64,000 nt of DNA from Bradyrhizobium semiaridum (GCF_020329505.1 NZ_JAGKJJ010000016.1:1-64000); one strand, 5' to 3'; counted from the first letter of the stretch, positions 26,490 through 36,190 are shown. The notes: a model not told the origin generated them from the letters alone. A program made the numbers and translations.

Positions 26490-27242
26490 TGGAACCTCGG
26501 CTCAGAGGGCCGTCAACAAGATGCAGTGGACCCACGGCGGCGACAGCACCCGCATCGTGTTCCTGGTCGGCGAGCACCGCCGCACATGGACTATGCGCAG
26601 GACACCAAATATCCGATCACGCTTGCGGTCGCCAAGCAGAAGGACGTCATCGTCAACACCGTGCTTGCCGGCGATGCACGCGACACCGAGCGGGTGTGGC
26701 ACGACATCGCGCAAAACGGCAATGGCGAGTTCATCCCGATCCCGCAGGACGGCGGCCAGATCGTCACGATCGAAACGCCCTATGACGACGAGATCATCAT
26801 CCTGCAGCGCGAGATCAACGGCACCGTGATCCCCTACGGTCCGCGCGCGCTGCAGAAGCACACCGAATCCAAGACGCAGCAATTGTCGCGTGTCGCCGCC
26901 ACCTCGCCGGCCAGTGCCTCGGAGATGGCGAGCTTCATCAACAAGCGGTCGAAGGCAACCTCGGAGGCGATCACCGGCGACGGCGACCTGGTCGCCGACA
27001 TCGCCGCCGGCCGCAACGACATGGCGAAGGTGAAGGAAGAAGACCTGCCCGACAATCTCCGCACCATGAAGCCCGAGGCGCGCTCGGCCGAGATCAGCAA
27101 GCAGATCGCGCAGCGCAAGACGCTCGCCGCCCTCGTCGCCAAGCGCGACAAATATGTGGCCGAGCATCGCACCAAGGCGCCGAAAGCGTCGTCATTCGAT
27201 CGCGTGGTCGAGGACACGCTGAAGGCGCAGATCAAGCGGTAG
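26490..27242 (+). pseudogene. 5'-truncated, frameshifted VWA-domain protein
   Basis: The last part of a von Willebrand factor A protein. From about 26490 one frame reads AQRAVNKMQWTHGGDSTRIVFLVG, then breaks. In the next frame the protein continues PPHMDYAQDTKYPITLAVAKQ and runs to a stop at 27240-27242. The family reads FLVGDAPPHMDY here, so a single base is missing near 26573-26574 (GGCGA-GCACCG). The N-terminal half, including the metal-ion site DxSxS, is absent: upstream is repeat DNA. The C-terminal Lys-rich tail (KHTESKTQQLSRVA ... AQIKR) is intact, so the loss may be fairly recent. Confidence 0.75.
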
Positions 27243-27357
27243 CTCGTTTCGGGAGTGCCGACCGCGGCAAGCGGTTGGCACCTCCGGCAGGAACCGGCTG
27301 CGCCCTCGCCGCTTATCTCTCGGCCGCCGGCGTCGGCGGATCGAAGAGAGCTGCCTG

Positions 27358-29040
27358 GTGATCGACGACCTCTGGTACAAAAGCGGAGTGATCTATTGCC
27401 TCTCCGTTGGCACCTATATGGATGCCAATGGCGACGGCATCGGCGATTTCAGAGGCCTGCTACGGCGCCTCGACTATCTGAACGGACTTGGGATCACCAC
27501 GATCTGGCTGATGCCGTTCCAGCCTTCGCCCGGCAGGGACAACGGCTACGACATCTCGGACTATTACGGCGTCGATCCGCGGTACGGCACGCTGGGCGAT
27601 TTCGTCGAGTTCACCCATGGCTGCAAGCAGCGCGGCATGCGCGTGATCATCGATCTCGTCGTCAACCATACTTCGGATCAGCACAGCTGGTTTCAATCGG
27701 CGCGCAGCGCGAAGGATTCGCCGCATCGCGACTGGTATGTCTGGTCCGACAAGCGGCCCGCCAACGCCACCAAGGGAATGGTGTTTCCCGGCGTGCAGAA
27801 GTCGACCTGGACGCGCGACAAGCAGGCGGGCGCCTGGTACTTCCATCGCTTCTACGATTTCCAGCCCGACCTCAACACGTCCAATCCTCACGTGCAGGCC
27901 GAGATCCTCAAGATCATGGGATTCTGGATTCAGCTCGGCGTCTCCGGCTTCCGCATGGACGCGGTGCCCTTCGTGATCTCGACCAAGGGCGCCAAGGTCC
28001 GCAAGCCGGTCGAGCAATACGACATGCTGCGATCGTTTCGCGAGTTCCTGCAATGGCGCAAGGGCGACGCGATCATCCTAGCCGAAGCCAATGTGCTGCC
28101 CGAAACCGACATGGACTATTTCGGCCGCGACGGCGACCGCATGCAGATGATGTTCAACTTCCAGGTCAACCAGAATCTGTTCTACGCGCTGGCATCCGGC
28201 GACTCGCGTCCGCTGGCGAAATCGCTCGCCGCCACCAAGCCGCGGCCGGCGACGGCGCAATGGGGCTTGTTCCTGCGCAATCATGACGAGCTCGATCTCG
28301 GCCGGCTCACGAAGGCGCAGCGCGACAAGGTGTTCGAGGCGTTCGGCCCGGACAAGAGCATGCAGCTCTACGATCGTGGCATCCGTCGGCGCCTCGCCCC
28401 CATGCTGGGCGGCGACCGGCGCCGCCTCGAGCTCGCCTACAGCCTGATGTGTACGCTGCCCGGCACCCCCGTGATCAGATACGGCGACGAGCTCGGCATG
28501 GGCGACGACCTCAACCTGCCCGAACGCACTTGCGCGCGCACGCCGATGCAATGGTCGACCGAGCCGCATGCCGGCTTCACCGAAAGCGATCGGCCCTGCG
28601 TGCCTGTGATCGACAAGGGCGCCTATGGCTACGAGCACGTCAACGCCGCCAAGCAGCGGCGCGACCCGAATTCGCTGCTGAACTGGACTGAGCGCATCAT
28701 CCGCATGCGCAAGGAGGTCCCCGAGGTCGGCTGGGGAGACTTCAAGGTGATCACGGCCCGCGATCCGGCGATGCTGATCATCCGCTACGACTGGCGCAAC
28801 AACTCGGTGCTGTTCATCCATAACCTCGTCGAGGCGCCGCGCGAGATTTCGTTCAACGTCGGCCTTCCCGACGAGGCCGGCAAGCTCCTGGTCAATCTTT
28901 TGAGCGAGAATCACAGCCGCGCCGACGCTCGCGGCCGCCACAAGCTGCTGATCGAAGGCTACGGCTACCGCTGGTATCGGGTCGGCGGGCTCGACTATCT
29001 GCTCAAGCGCAGCGACATCGATGCGAAGACGCCGCGCTAG
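27358..29040 (+). CDS. Trehalose-synthase-like alpha-amylase family protein (GH13)
   Basis: A 560-residue GH13 enzyme. The catalytic triad is visible: nucleophile Asp201 in GFRMDAVPF, acid/base Glu243 in ILAEANV and transition-state Asp310 in LRNHDELDL. The N-terminus LWYKSGVIYCLSVGTYMDANGDGIGDFRGL and DLVVNHTSDQHSWFQSARSA resemble trehalose synthase (TreS, maltose to trehalose) more than plain amylases, and a small C-terminal beta domain follows. No maltokinase domain is fused. Start GTG at 27358 after AAGAGAG. Its stop codon shares bases with the stop of the convergent glucosidase. The reaction is inferred from family resemblance. Confidence 0.85.
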   Translation: MIDDLWYKSGVIYCLSVGTYMDANGDGIGDFRGLLRRLDYLNGLGITTIWLMPFQPSPGRDNGYDISDYYGVDPRYGTLGDFVEFTHGCKQRGMRVIIDLVVNHTSDQHSWFQSARSAKDSPHRDWYVWSDKRPANATKGMVFPGVQKSTWTRDKQAGAWYFHRFYDFQPDLNTSNPHVQAEILKIMGFWIQLGVSGFRMDAVPFVISTKGAKVRKPVEQYDMLRSFREFLQWRKGDAIILAEANVLPETDMDYFGRDGDRMQMMFNFQVNQNLFYALASGDSRPLAKSLAATKPRPATAQWGLFLRNHDELDLGRLTKAQRDKVFEAFGPDKSMQLYDRGIRRRLAPMLGGDRRRLELAYSLMCTLPGTPVIRYGDELGMGDDLNLPERTCARTPMQWSTEPHAGFTESDRPCVPVIDKGAYGYEHVNAAKQRRDPNSLLNWTERIIRMRKEVPEVGWGDFKVITARDPAMLIIRYDWRNNSVLFIHNLVEAPREISFNVGLPDEAGKLLVNLLSENHSRADARGRHKLLIEGYGYRWYRVGGLDYLLKRSDIDAKTPR

Positions 29041-30656
29041 TCGTCCGGCAACGGCTCAGGACGCGGCCCGAGGATGACGCCTTCATTGGCGCGCAGATCG
29101 AGCGTGCCCTCGACCTGCTCGCCCTGTCTGTCCATGAAAGTCGACAGCAGGATCTCGTTGCTGAAGCCGATCACGCTCGAGGTGATCGCCGCGGGGTGCG
29201 CGCCGAAATTCAGCGCGATCACCGCGACGCCCTCAGCGCTGCGCCGCCGGTAGAGCAGAACGTCGCCGTGCGACCCGACCGCCTCATAGCTCCCGCGGAT
29301 CAATTGCGGCAGCTGTCGCCGCAGCGCAATCAGTTTTTTGTAGAGATTCAGGATCGAGGCCCGGTCGGCCTCGAGGCTCGCGACGTTGTCGCTGGCAAAG
29401 TCGTTCGCCAGCGGCAACCACGGCTGCGCGGTCGAGAATCCGGCATAGGGCTCGGCGCTCCACTGCATCGGCGTGCGGCAGCCGTCGCGGCCGACGCCGA
29501 TGTCGGGCACGTTCTTTTCGAAGGGATCGCGTACCTGATCCGGGGCGATCGAGACCTGGCGCATGCCGATCTCGTCGCCGTAATATAGCGTCGGCGTGCC
29601 ACGCAGCGTCAGCAGCAGCATCGCCGCGACACCCGCCTGCGCCGGCCCGACCCGGCTCGCCACCCGCGGCCGGTCGTGATTGCCGAGCACCCAGTTCGGC
29701 CATGCGCCCGGGGGCAGCGCCTTCTCGTAATCGGCAATGATCTTCTCGACCGAGCGCGCGCTCCATAGCGTCGACAGCAGCGCGAAATTGAACGGCATCT
29801 GCGCGCCGCGCAAATCGTTGCCGTAATAGGCGACGAGGCGATGCAGCGGCAGATAGACCTCACCGATCAGCACGCGATTGTCGAACTCATCGGTGACGCG
29901 GCGCATTTCGGTGATGACCTCATGCACCTCCGGCTGGTCGGTCGAATATTGCGTGAGGATTTTCTCGTGCGGCGGGCGGCCCTCGAGATAATGCGGGTTC
30001 GGCGGGTTGTCACGAAAGTCCGCGTCCTTGATCAGGTGCCAGATCACGTCGACGCGGAAGCCGTCGACGCCCTTGCGCAGCCAGAACCGCATCACCTCGT
30101 AGATCGCGTGCCTCACCTCCGGGTTGCGCCAGTTCAGATCGGGCTGCTGGGCGAGGAAGGCGTGGTAGTAGTACTGACCGGAGGCCTCATCATACGCCCA
30201 CGCGCTGCCGCCAAACTCGGACAGCCAGTTGTTGGGCGGCCCACCGTCCGGCCCCGGATCGCGCCAGATGTACCAGTCGCGCCGCGGATGATCGCGCCCG
30301 CTCTTCGCCTCGATGAACCAGGGATGCTGATCCGACGTATGGTTCGGCACCAGGTCGAGGATCAGTTTGAGGCCGGCGTCGTGCGCCGCTGCAACCAGTT
30401 CGTCGAAATCCTCCATCGTCCCGAACAACGGATCGATGCCGGTGTAATCGGAGATGTCGTAGCCGAAATCGGCCATCGGCGACGGGAAGATCGGTGACAG
30501 CCAGACCGCATCGACGCCGAGCCGCACCAGATAGGGCAGCCGGTTGATGATCCCCCTGAGATCGCCGACGCCGTCGCCATCGGTGTCCTGAAACGAGCGC
30601 GGATAGACCTGATAGAAGATGCCGTGCCGCCACCAGTCGCTATCGTGCTGATCCAT
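29037..30656 (-). CDS. Alpha-glucosidase (GH13)
   Basis: A 539-residue GH13 oligosaccharide hydrolase. Catalytic residues are Asp203 in GFRVDVIWHL, Glu266 in IGEVYLPLH and Asp328 in GNHDRPR. The opening WWRHGIFYQVYPRSFQDTDGDGVGDLRGI and DLVPNHTSDQHPWF are standard for alpha-glucosidases and oligo-1,6-glucosidases. There is no signal peptide, so it acts on imported or internal oligosaccharides. The start is the ATG at 30654-30656 (MDQHDSDWW). It converges on the trehalose-synthase-like gene, with the two stops sharing the tetramer CTAG at 29037-29040. Hydrolase versus transglycosylase (sucrose or maltose isomerase) cannot be separated by eye. Confidence 0.9.
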   Translation of the reverse strand: MDQHDSDWWRHGIFYQVYPRSFQDTDGDGVGDLRGIINRLPYLVRLGVDAVWLSPIFPSPMADFGYDISDYTGIDPLFGTMEDFDELVAAAHDAGLKLILDLVPNHTSDQHPWFIEAKSGRDHPRRDWYIWRDPGPDGGPPNNWLSEFGGSAWAYDEASGQYYYHAFLAQQPDLNWRNPEVRHAIYEVMRFWLRKGVDGFRVDVIWHLIKDADFRDNPPNPHYLEGRPPHEKILTQYSTDQPEVHEVITEMRRVTDEFDNRVLIGEVYLPLHRLVAYYGNDLRGAQMPFNFALLSTLWSARSVEKIIADYEKALPPGAWPNWVLGNHDRPRVASRVGPAQAGVAAMLLLTLRGTPTLYYGDEIGMRQVSIAPDQVRDPFEKNVPDIGVGRDGCRTPMQWSAEPYAGFSTAQPWLPLANDFASDNVASLEADRASILNLYKKLIALRRQLPQLIRGSYEAVGSHGDVLLYRRRSAEGVAVIALNFGAHPAAITSSVIGFSNEILLSTFMDRQGEQVEGTLDLRANEGVILGPRPEPLPDD

Positions 30657-30762
30657 CCTTGTCCCTCTCGCCGCCACGACCCAACGCACGTGGCCGGTAA
30701 CAGGTTCAGGGATGACGCATAATTCGGGACGGAAAAATGGCCGCGCCGCGCGTCATCGACCC

Positions 30763-30848
30763 GTAGCCCCGATGAAGCGCAGCGCAATCCGGGACAGACC
30801 ATCCGCGGATGGCTTACCCGGATTGCGCTACGCTCCATCCGGGCTACG
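30763..30848. repeat. Dispersed palindromic repeat, family A, copy 4
   Basis: GTAGCCCCGATGAAGCGCAGCG with the inverted CGGATTGCGCTACGCTCC-ATCCGGGCTACG. It separates the glucosidase start from the end of the RMD1-family gene. Confidence 0.85.
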
Positions 30849-30858
30849 GATCCGCGCT

Positions 30859-31671
30859 TTAATGCTTCGCCATCGCGAGCTGATAGATCGTGATCAGCAC
30901 CTCGAACAGGATCAGAAAGACGATGATCAACTCCAGCCGCAGCGAACGGCTGGTGTCGATGATGTCGGTCAGGACCTGCGCGGTCTCGGCGACGACGGCG
31001 AGCTTGCGGTTCAGCGATTCCGCGCGCTCCTTCAATTCGTACTCGTCCTCGAGCCGGGCATAGAGCCGCTCCAGCTGCGGCTTGTCCCAGAGGATGTCGG
31101 GCTTCTCCGATACCTCGACCGGGCCGGCCACGCGATGCCGCACCGACAGCGCATTGCCGATGTGCTTGAGGATCGCGGCGCGGCCGCCGCGGAAGCGGCC
31201 GCCCTTGGCGAGCTCGCGCGCGAACGGCTCGGTGGAGTCGAACACCGCCGCAACCTCGCGCTCGTGCCGCGCCAGCACCACGCTTTTCGCCAGCGCCTCG
31301 CCGACCAGGATCAGCCGCTCCGGCGACAGGCTCTGCAGATAGATCGGACCGCCCGGCGGAATCTGATCGTCCTTCTCCGAGGCAAGCTCGATGATCGCAA
31401 TTTCCTCCTCGCGCCGGCTGAAGGTGCCGGTCATGCGCGATTGCAGGCTGCGCAGGAATTCATCCTCCTCCAGCGCGTTCAGCCCGATCAGGACGACGAC
31501 ACCGTAACGAAACAGCACCGCCACACCATTGTCATTGACGCGGAACGCGAGCGGCGTGGTGGCCAACACGTCGCCACGTTCCAAGCCAGACGTGTTGATG
31601 CGGTCCGCGACGAAGAAGGCACGGGCGGTCGCCCGGGGTCCGCCGAGTGGTGATTTCGAGGCCTGGGTCAT
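30859..31671 (-). CDS. RMD1/YagE (DUF155) family membrane-tethered protein
   Basis: A 270-residue DUF155 protein. The central block FRYGVVVLIGLNALEEDEFLRSLQ and the late KPDILWDKPQLERLYARLEDEYELKERAESLNRKL are the family's landmarks; the latter is followed by a single membrane helix LELIIVFLILFEVLITIYQLA at the C-terminus. Related eukaryotic proteins work in mitochondrial translation and microtubule behaviour; the bacterial role is not known. Start chosen at 31671 (MTQASKSPLGG); an ATG or alternative start eight codons upstream remains possible. Divergent from the MBL hydrolase gene. Confidence 0.85.
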   Translation of the reverse strand: MTQASKSPLGGPRATARAFFVADRINTSGLERGDVLATTPLAFRVNDNGVAVLFRYGVVVLIGLNALEEDEFLRSLQSRMTGTFSRREEEIAIIELASEKDDQIPPGGPIYLQSLSPERLILVGEALAKSVVLARHEREVAAVFDSTEPFARELAKGGRFRGGRAAILKHIGNALSVRHRVAGPVEVSEKPDILWDKPQLERLYARLEDEYELKERAESLNRKLAVVAETAQVLTDIIDTSRSLRLELIIVFLILFEVLITIYQLAMAKH

Positions 31672-31802
31672 GGAGTTCCGGACTGCGAGAAGCAATTATT
31701 CTGTCATCACAGCCTATCACGGTCCTTTTGGCGATCACACGCCGTGGCAAACGCATTTCGGCTCCGTGTTGACGCAGCTTGCTGGAAGCCTATGGTGCCC
31801 GC

Positions 31803-32471
31803 ATGGATGAACAAACCGAAACCAAACCCAAGGCCGGCGCGATCATCGTGCCGGTGACGCTGTTCGAGCAGAACTGCACCATCATCTGGCACGAGCCGAC
31901 CAAGAAGGCCGTCGTGATCGATCCCGGCGGCGACGTGCCGAAGATCCAGGCCGCGATCAAGCAGACCGGCGTCACGGTCGAGAAGATTTGGCTGACCCAC
32001 GGCCATATCGACCACGTCGGCGGCGCCGCCGATTTGCGCGACGCGCTGCAGGTCAAGATCGAGGGCCCGCATATCGCGGACAAATACCTGCTCGACAATG
32101 TAGTCTCCAGCGGCGAGCGCTTCGGCATGACCGGCGTGCGCAATTTCGGACCCGACCGCTGGCTCGACGAGGGCGATCAGGTCTCGATCGGCGACCTCAC
32201 CTTCGACATCCTGCACTGCCCGGGCCATTCGCCGGGCAGCGTGGTGTTCTTCTGCAAGGAACTGAAGTTCGCCCATGTCGGCGACGTCCTGTTCGCCGGA
32301 TCGGTCGGGCGCACCGATTTGCCCGGCGGCAGTCATCCGACGCTGATCCAGTCGATCAAGGAGAAGCTGCTGCCGCTCGGCGACGATGTCGGCTTCATCT
32401 GCGGCCATGGCGCGGGATCGAGCATCGGCCAGGAGCGGATGACGAATCCGTTCCTGACCGGCGAGATGTAA
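31803..32471 (+). CDS. MBL-fold metallo-hydrolase, glyoxalase II-like
   Basis: A 222-residue metallo-beta-lactamase-fold protein of the YcbL/GloB-like group. The metal motif THGHIDHVGG gives His66, His68, Asp70 and His71; further ligands are in HCPGHSPGSVVF, VGDVLFAGSVGRTD and the final CGHGAGSSIG. Residues VTLFEQNCTIIWHEPTKKAVVIDPGGD open the fold. Members hydrolyse thioesters such as S-lactoylglutathione; the specific substrate is unknown. The ATG at 31803 is taken over an upstream alternative eight codons earlier. Confidence 0.9.
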   Translation: MDEQTETKPKAGAIIVPVTLFEQNCTIIWHEPTKKAVVIDPGGDVPKIQAAIKQTGVTVEKIWLTHGHIDHVGGAADLRDALQVKIEGPHIADKYLLDNVVSSGERFGMTGVRNFGPDRWLDEGDQVSIGDLTFDILHCPGHSPGSVVFFCKELKFAHVGDVLFAGSVGRTDLPGGSHPTLIQSIKEKLLPLGDDVGFICGHGAGSSIGQERMTNPFLTGEM

Positions 32472-32495
32472 GCGCGGGGCGCGCGATCGACGCGA

Positions 32496-33686
32496 CTACT
32501 TCATCAGCCCCGCCGCGGTCAGCGCCCGCGCGATGACGCGGCGGACGTTGACCTGATTGCTGCCCGAGTTACGCGGCCGCGCACTGCGGCGGCCGGCTGC
32601 CGTCGCGGGTTCGACCTCTGCCCCCACCGGAATTGTCATCGAGATCGTGTCGGCACGCTCACGCGGCACGCCGGTCGGCGCAATCTGCGGCTGGCGCAGC
32701 TGACTGGTCAGGCCGAAGAATTCGGCGATCCGATATGACGAGGAGATGCCGGCCTCGATCAGGAACGGGCCCTCGACGCCGTAACGCTCGTCATTGTCGG
32801 CGAGCCCGAGCGGTGTGCCGTGCGCCATGTCGGTGATGCCATAGGATTCGACCAGCGTCTCGCCCTCGGCATTCCACCACACCTCGCGGACGTGGCCGGC
32901 GACATCCGCCGTCGACATCGCCGCAGCCGGCAGGCCGTGAAGATCGAGCCACTGCCGCACGATCGCGTCGGCGTTGGCGGGAACGACGGTGCGATCGGCA
33001 CCGCCGTGCCACACCGAGACCTTCGGCCAGACGCCGTCGTGCTTCGAGGCGTTGCGCACGAGATCGCCGAGCTCAGGTGCGGACAGCGCGCTGCCGTGCA
33101 TCATGGCATGCAGCGCCTCGCGCAGATTGGTGGCGACGCCGAACGGCAGGCCGGCGATGATGGCGCCGCTGGCAAACACATCCGGATAGGTCGCGAGCAT
33201 GACCGAGGCCATCGCGCCACCGGCGGACAATCCGGTGACATGAATGCGCCGCGGATCGATCTTGTACGTCAGGGCCATGTGCCCGATCATTTCCCTGATC
33301 GAGCAGGCTTCGCCCTGGCCGCGCGCGATGTCCTCCGGATTGAACCAATTGAAGCAGGTGTTGCCGTTGTTGGCGGCTTGCTGCTCCGGCATCAGCAGCG
33401 CAAAGCCGTAATGCGCGGCGAGCGTCGACCAGCCGGCGCCGAGATCATAGGACGCGGCGGTCTGGCCGCAGCCATGCAGTACGACGACCAGCGCCGGCGC
33501 CGGCGCGAGTTGCGCAGGCACGAACGAAAACATCTTCAACGCGCCCGGATTTGAGCCGAACTCGACGGTCTCGACCAGCGGCGTCGGCGCGGCCGGCGCG
33601 GAGTTCTGCGCATACGCTCCGAGACCGCTGAACGCATTCAGCTTCGGCAGGCGGCGCAGAAAATCGACGTTGTTGACCAGAGACAA
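32496..33686 (-). CDS. PHB-depolymerase-family esterase (LpqC type)
   Basis: A 396-residue alpha/beta hydrolase of the esterase_phb family. The nucleophile is Ser154 in HVTGLSAGGAMA; VVLHGCGQTAASYD forms the oxyanion region, GGADRTV holds the likely Asp and ITDMAHGTPL the His. The motif FNWFNPEDIARGQGEACSIREMI is characteristic. The last 60 residues are a basic, low-complexity extension (RRSARPRNSGSNQVNVRR). No clear signal peptide is seen, so the location is uncertain. The start appears to be TTG at 33684-33686 with AGGAGC upstream. Unrelated in fold detail to phaZ; feruloyl or acetylxylan esterase activity is equally possible. Confidence 0.85.
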   Translation of the reverse strand: MSLVNNVDFLRRLPKLNAFSGLGAYAQNSAPAAPTPLVETVEFGSNPGALKMFSFVPAQLAPAPALVVVLHGCGQTAASYDLGAGWSTLAAHYGFALLMPEQQAANNGNTCFNWFNPEDIARGQGEACSIREMIGHMALTYKIDPRRIHVTGLSAGGAMASVMLATYPDVFASGAIIAGLPFGVATNLREALHAMMHGSALSAPELGDLVRNASKHDGVWPKVSVWHGGADRTVVPANADAIVRQWLDLHGLPAAAMSTADVAGHVREVWWNAEGETLVESYGITDMAHGTPLGLADNDERYGVEGPFLIEAGISSSYRIAEFFGLTSQLRQPQIAPTGVPRERADTISMTIPVGAEVEPATAAGRRSARPRNSGSNQVNVRRVIARALTAAGLMK

Positions 33687-33858
33687 CAGCAGCTCCTGAA
33701 CGGGTGATTGGTCTTGTTGGATTCACCGAACAGATAGTTGCTGCACTGCAAAATGGAAAGACCGTGTGCTGTCATTCCCCCGAAAACGTGAGAATCGGCG
33801 TTAATGCGTGAACATCTGGTTGTTTAGCCAACGAATCATGCCAGCGAATGGCCGCGGA

Positions 33859-35265
33859 TCACGCAGCGGCGCGGCGCATCCATGACAGAAATGCGGCGCA
33901 AATGGTGATCGACAGCACAAACAATACGCATGCTGCAAGCAGCGCCACGCGTGCCGACATCGCGGTCTCGACGGCGAAGAACACGGCGCCGATCGCCGCG
34001 ACGCCCGCCGCGTTACCGATCTGCGTCGTGGTGCCGTACATGCCGGAGCCCGCGCCGGCGCTGGCCAGCTTCACGCTCGAGAGCACGGCGCTCGACAGCG
34101 GCGCCATCACCAGTCCCTGACCATAGCCGAAGACCATCAGCACCAGCGCAAGCAGCAGCGCCGATGGCGCCGTGACGGTTTCGACCGTCGCGACCAGCAC
34201 GGCGAGACCCGCGATCTGCAGCGCGCAGCCCTCGATCAGCACCAGCGTGCCGCGATGCCTGGCCCGCGCGCCGCTGTGGCGCGAGGCGATCACGAACGTC
34301 AAAGCCAGCGGCACGAACACCAGCCCGGCCTGCAACGGCGGGATGTTCAGGCCCTTCTGCATGAACATGGTCATGACCAGATAGAACGAGAGATTGGCGA
34401 AGAAAAAGAAGAACACCGCGACCAGCCCGCGCATGAAGGCCGCATCCGACAGCAGCGACAGCTCGATTAGCGGCATGCCGCCGCGCCTTGCGACGGCGCG
34501 CTCCAGCCGCACGAACGCGGCGATGACGGCAACGCCCGACGCCATCACCAGCCATACCCACGCCGCCCAGTGCACGTCGTGACCGAACAGCAGCGGCCCG
34601 ATCAGGCAGAGCAGGCCGATGAACAGCACGATTGCGCCGGGAATATCGAGCCGCGTGCCGGCGCGGCGCGGCACCGTCGGCATGATCCTCAGCGCGGCGG
34701 CGATGATGATGATGCCGAACGGCACGTTGACGAAGAACACCGCACGCCAGCCGAGACCGGCAAGGTCGAGCGTCACCAGCACGCCGCCGAGCATGAAGCC
34801 CGCGGCGCCGGCAAGCCCCAGCACGATGCCGTAGATGCCGAACGCCCGCGCGCGCGCCGCGTCGGAGAACAACAGATGCAGCGTCGCCAGCACTTGCGGC
34901 ACCATCAGCGCCGCGGTCGCGCCCTGCGCCAGCCGCGCCAGGATCAGCTCCGGCCCGGATTGCGCGAGGCCGCACCACAGCGAGGTGATCGCGAAGCCGG
35001 CAACGCCCGCGACGAACACGTTCCTGGTGCCGTAGATATCGCCGAGCCGGCCGCCGGTGACCACCAGCGTGGCATAGGCGATCAGATAGATCGCGATCAC
35101 GGCCTCGATCTCGGCCGCCGTCGCCTTGAGCTCCACCGCCATCGTCGGGATCGCGACATTGACGATGAAGGCATCGACGCCGAACATGAACTGCGCGGCG
35201 ACGACGGTCGCCAGCACCCACCAGCGGCGGGATGTCTCCACCGGAGTCGAAACAAGCTGGTGCAT
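33859..35265 (-). CDS. MFS drug/metabolite exporter, DHA2 (14-helix) type
   Basis: A 468-residue major-facilitator transporter. Motif A-like GGRLGDIYGTRNVF lies between helices 2 and 3, motif C-like GIVLGLAGAAGFMLGGVL in helix 5, and the opening WWVLATVVAAQFMFGVDAFIVNVAIPTM matches EmrB/QacA-type exporters. About 14 helices can be counted. An unusual run FFFFFF occurs in AVFFFFFANLSFYLVM. Substrate unknown. It is alone on the minus strand, 130 bases downstream of the XoxJ-like gene. Confidence 0.88.
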   Translation of the reverse strand: MHQLVSTPVETSRRWWVLATVVAAQFMFGVDAFIVNVAIPTMAVELKATAAEIEAVIAIYLIAYATLVVTGGRLGDIYGTRNVFVAGVAGFAITSLWCGLAQSGPELILARLAQGATAALMVPQVLATLHLLFSDAARARAFGIYGIVLGLAGAAGFMLGGVLVTLDLAGLGWRAVFFVNVPFGIIIIAAALRIMPTVPRRAGTRLDIPGAIVLFIGLLCLIGPLLFGHDVHWAAWVWLVMASGVAVIAAFVRLERAVARRGGMPLIELSLLSDAAFMRGLVAVFFFFFANLSFYLVMTMFMQKGLNIPPLQAGLVFVPLALTFVIASRHSGARARHRGTLVLIEGCALQIAGLAVLVATVETVTAPSALLLALVLMVFGYGQGLVMAPLSSAVLSSVKLASAGAGSGMYGTTTQIGNAAGVAAIGAVFFAVETAMSARVALLAACVLFVLSITICAAFLSWMRRAAA

Positions 35266-35395
35266 GCGGTGAGTCCTGCCGGGAACGATGCGATGACCGA
35301 GATCAGCAGATTCCGGTCATCGCTTCGATTACCTCCGAGGTAGGTGCTTATTCACGGCTGCGTCATCCAGACGCTCCCGCGCCGCGGCCCTCACA

Positions 35396-36190
35396 TCACT
35401 GCGGCGGCCGCAACTCGATGCCATAACGGGCATAGATCCGCGCGATCGTGCCGTCCGCGAGCAGCGCGGCAATCGCCGCATCGACGCGCTGGCGCAGCCT
35501 GTCGTCGGGACGAAACAGCCCGGCCGCGATGTTCCAGCTCAGGTCGGAATCACCGTCGAACGCCGAAATGGCGCGCAATGGCTGGTCGGCATGCTGCAAA
35601 TTGAACCAGCCGACGGCTGCCGGCGTGACGGCAGCCGCCTCGATCTCGCGATTGGCGAGCGCGGCAACGATTTCGTCCTCGAACACGAAGGGAGAGGTCA
35701 CCGTGCCGCGCTTGGCCAGCATCATCGAGACCAGCGAGCCGACCGGCACGCCGACCCGCTGATCCCGGCCGAGACCAGCCAGCGACTCCACCGGCGAATC
35801 GGCCCGCACCGCAAGCACGACGCCGCTGCGGTGATAGGGACGCGATACCTGCACGCCGCCCGCCGGCGGCGTGTCCTTGCGGACGATGGTGTCGAGTACG
35901 AGGTCGCAATCGGCACGCCGATACTGGATCGCGCTGACCACCCATTCGCGCGCCAGCTTGACGCCAAGCTGCTCGGCGATTTTCTCGCCGAGCTCGATCT
36001 GGAATCCGGGCAGCGGTCCGGCCTTGCTGGCGAACGGCAGCGCATTGGGGTTGGCGCACAGCGTCAGGACCCCGCGCTCGATGACGGTTTCCAGCGAGCG
36101 GCCATCTGCCGCCATGCCGCCGAGCGACAGCGAAAGTCCCGCGGCGCAGGCGGCCAGGCAGCCTCGCCGCCGGATGCGCGCGTCAGTCAT
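35396..36190 (-). CDS. XoxJ/MoxJ-like periplasmic binding protein of a PQQ dehydrogenase operon
   Basis: A 264-residue extracellular solute-binding protein (family 3 fold). The N-terminus carries an Arg-rich signal (MTDARIRRRGCLAACAAGLSLSLG). The mature part reads VIERGVLTLCANPNALPFASKAGPLPGFQIELGEKIAEQLG, then WVVSAIQYRRADCDLVLDT, both typical of MoxJ/XoxJ proteins linked to methanol-dehydrogenase-type enzymes. Its ATG at 36188-36190 overlaps the cytochrome gene by eight bases, so it is the third gene of the PQQ operon. XoxJ is thought to help activate or mature the dehydrogenase; binding of a small ligand is not excluded. Confidence 0.82.
   Translation of the reverse strand: MTDARIRRRGCLAACAAGLSLSLGGMAADGRSLETVIERGVLTLCANPNALPFASKAGPLPGFQIELGEKIAEQLGVKLAREWVVSAIQYRRADCDLVLDTIVRKDTPPAGGVQVSRPYHRSGVVLAVRADSPVESLAGLGRDQRVGVPVGSLVSMMLAKRGTVTSPFVFEDEIVAALANREIEAAAVTPAAVGWFNLQHADQPLRAISAFDGDSDLSWNIAAGLFRPDDRLRQRVDAAIAALLADGTIARIYARYGIELRPPQ

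Noticed and set aside
27290..27315. Possible general-stress (EcfG-type) promoter before the trehalose-synthase-like gene
   Set aside because: GGAAC is followed after 17 bases by CTTA instead of CGTT; half a match in GC-rich DNA is not enough.
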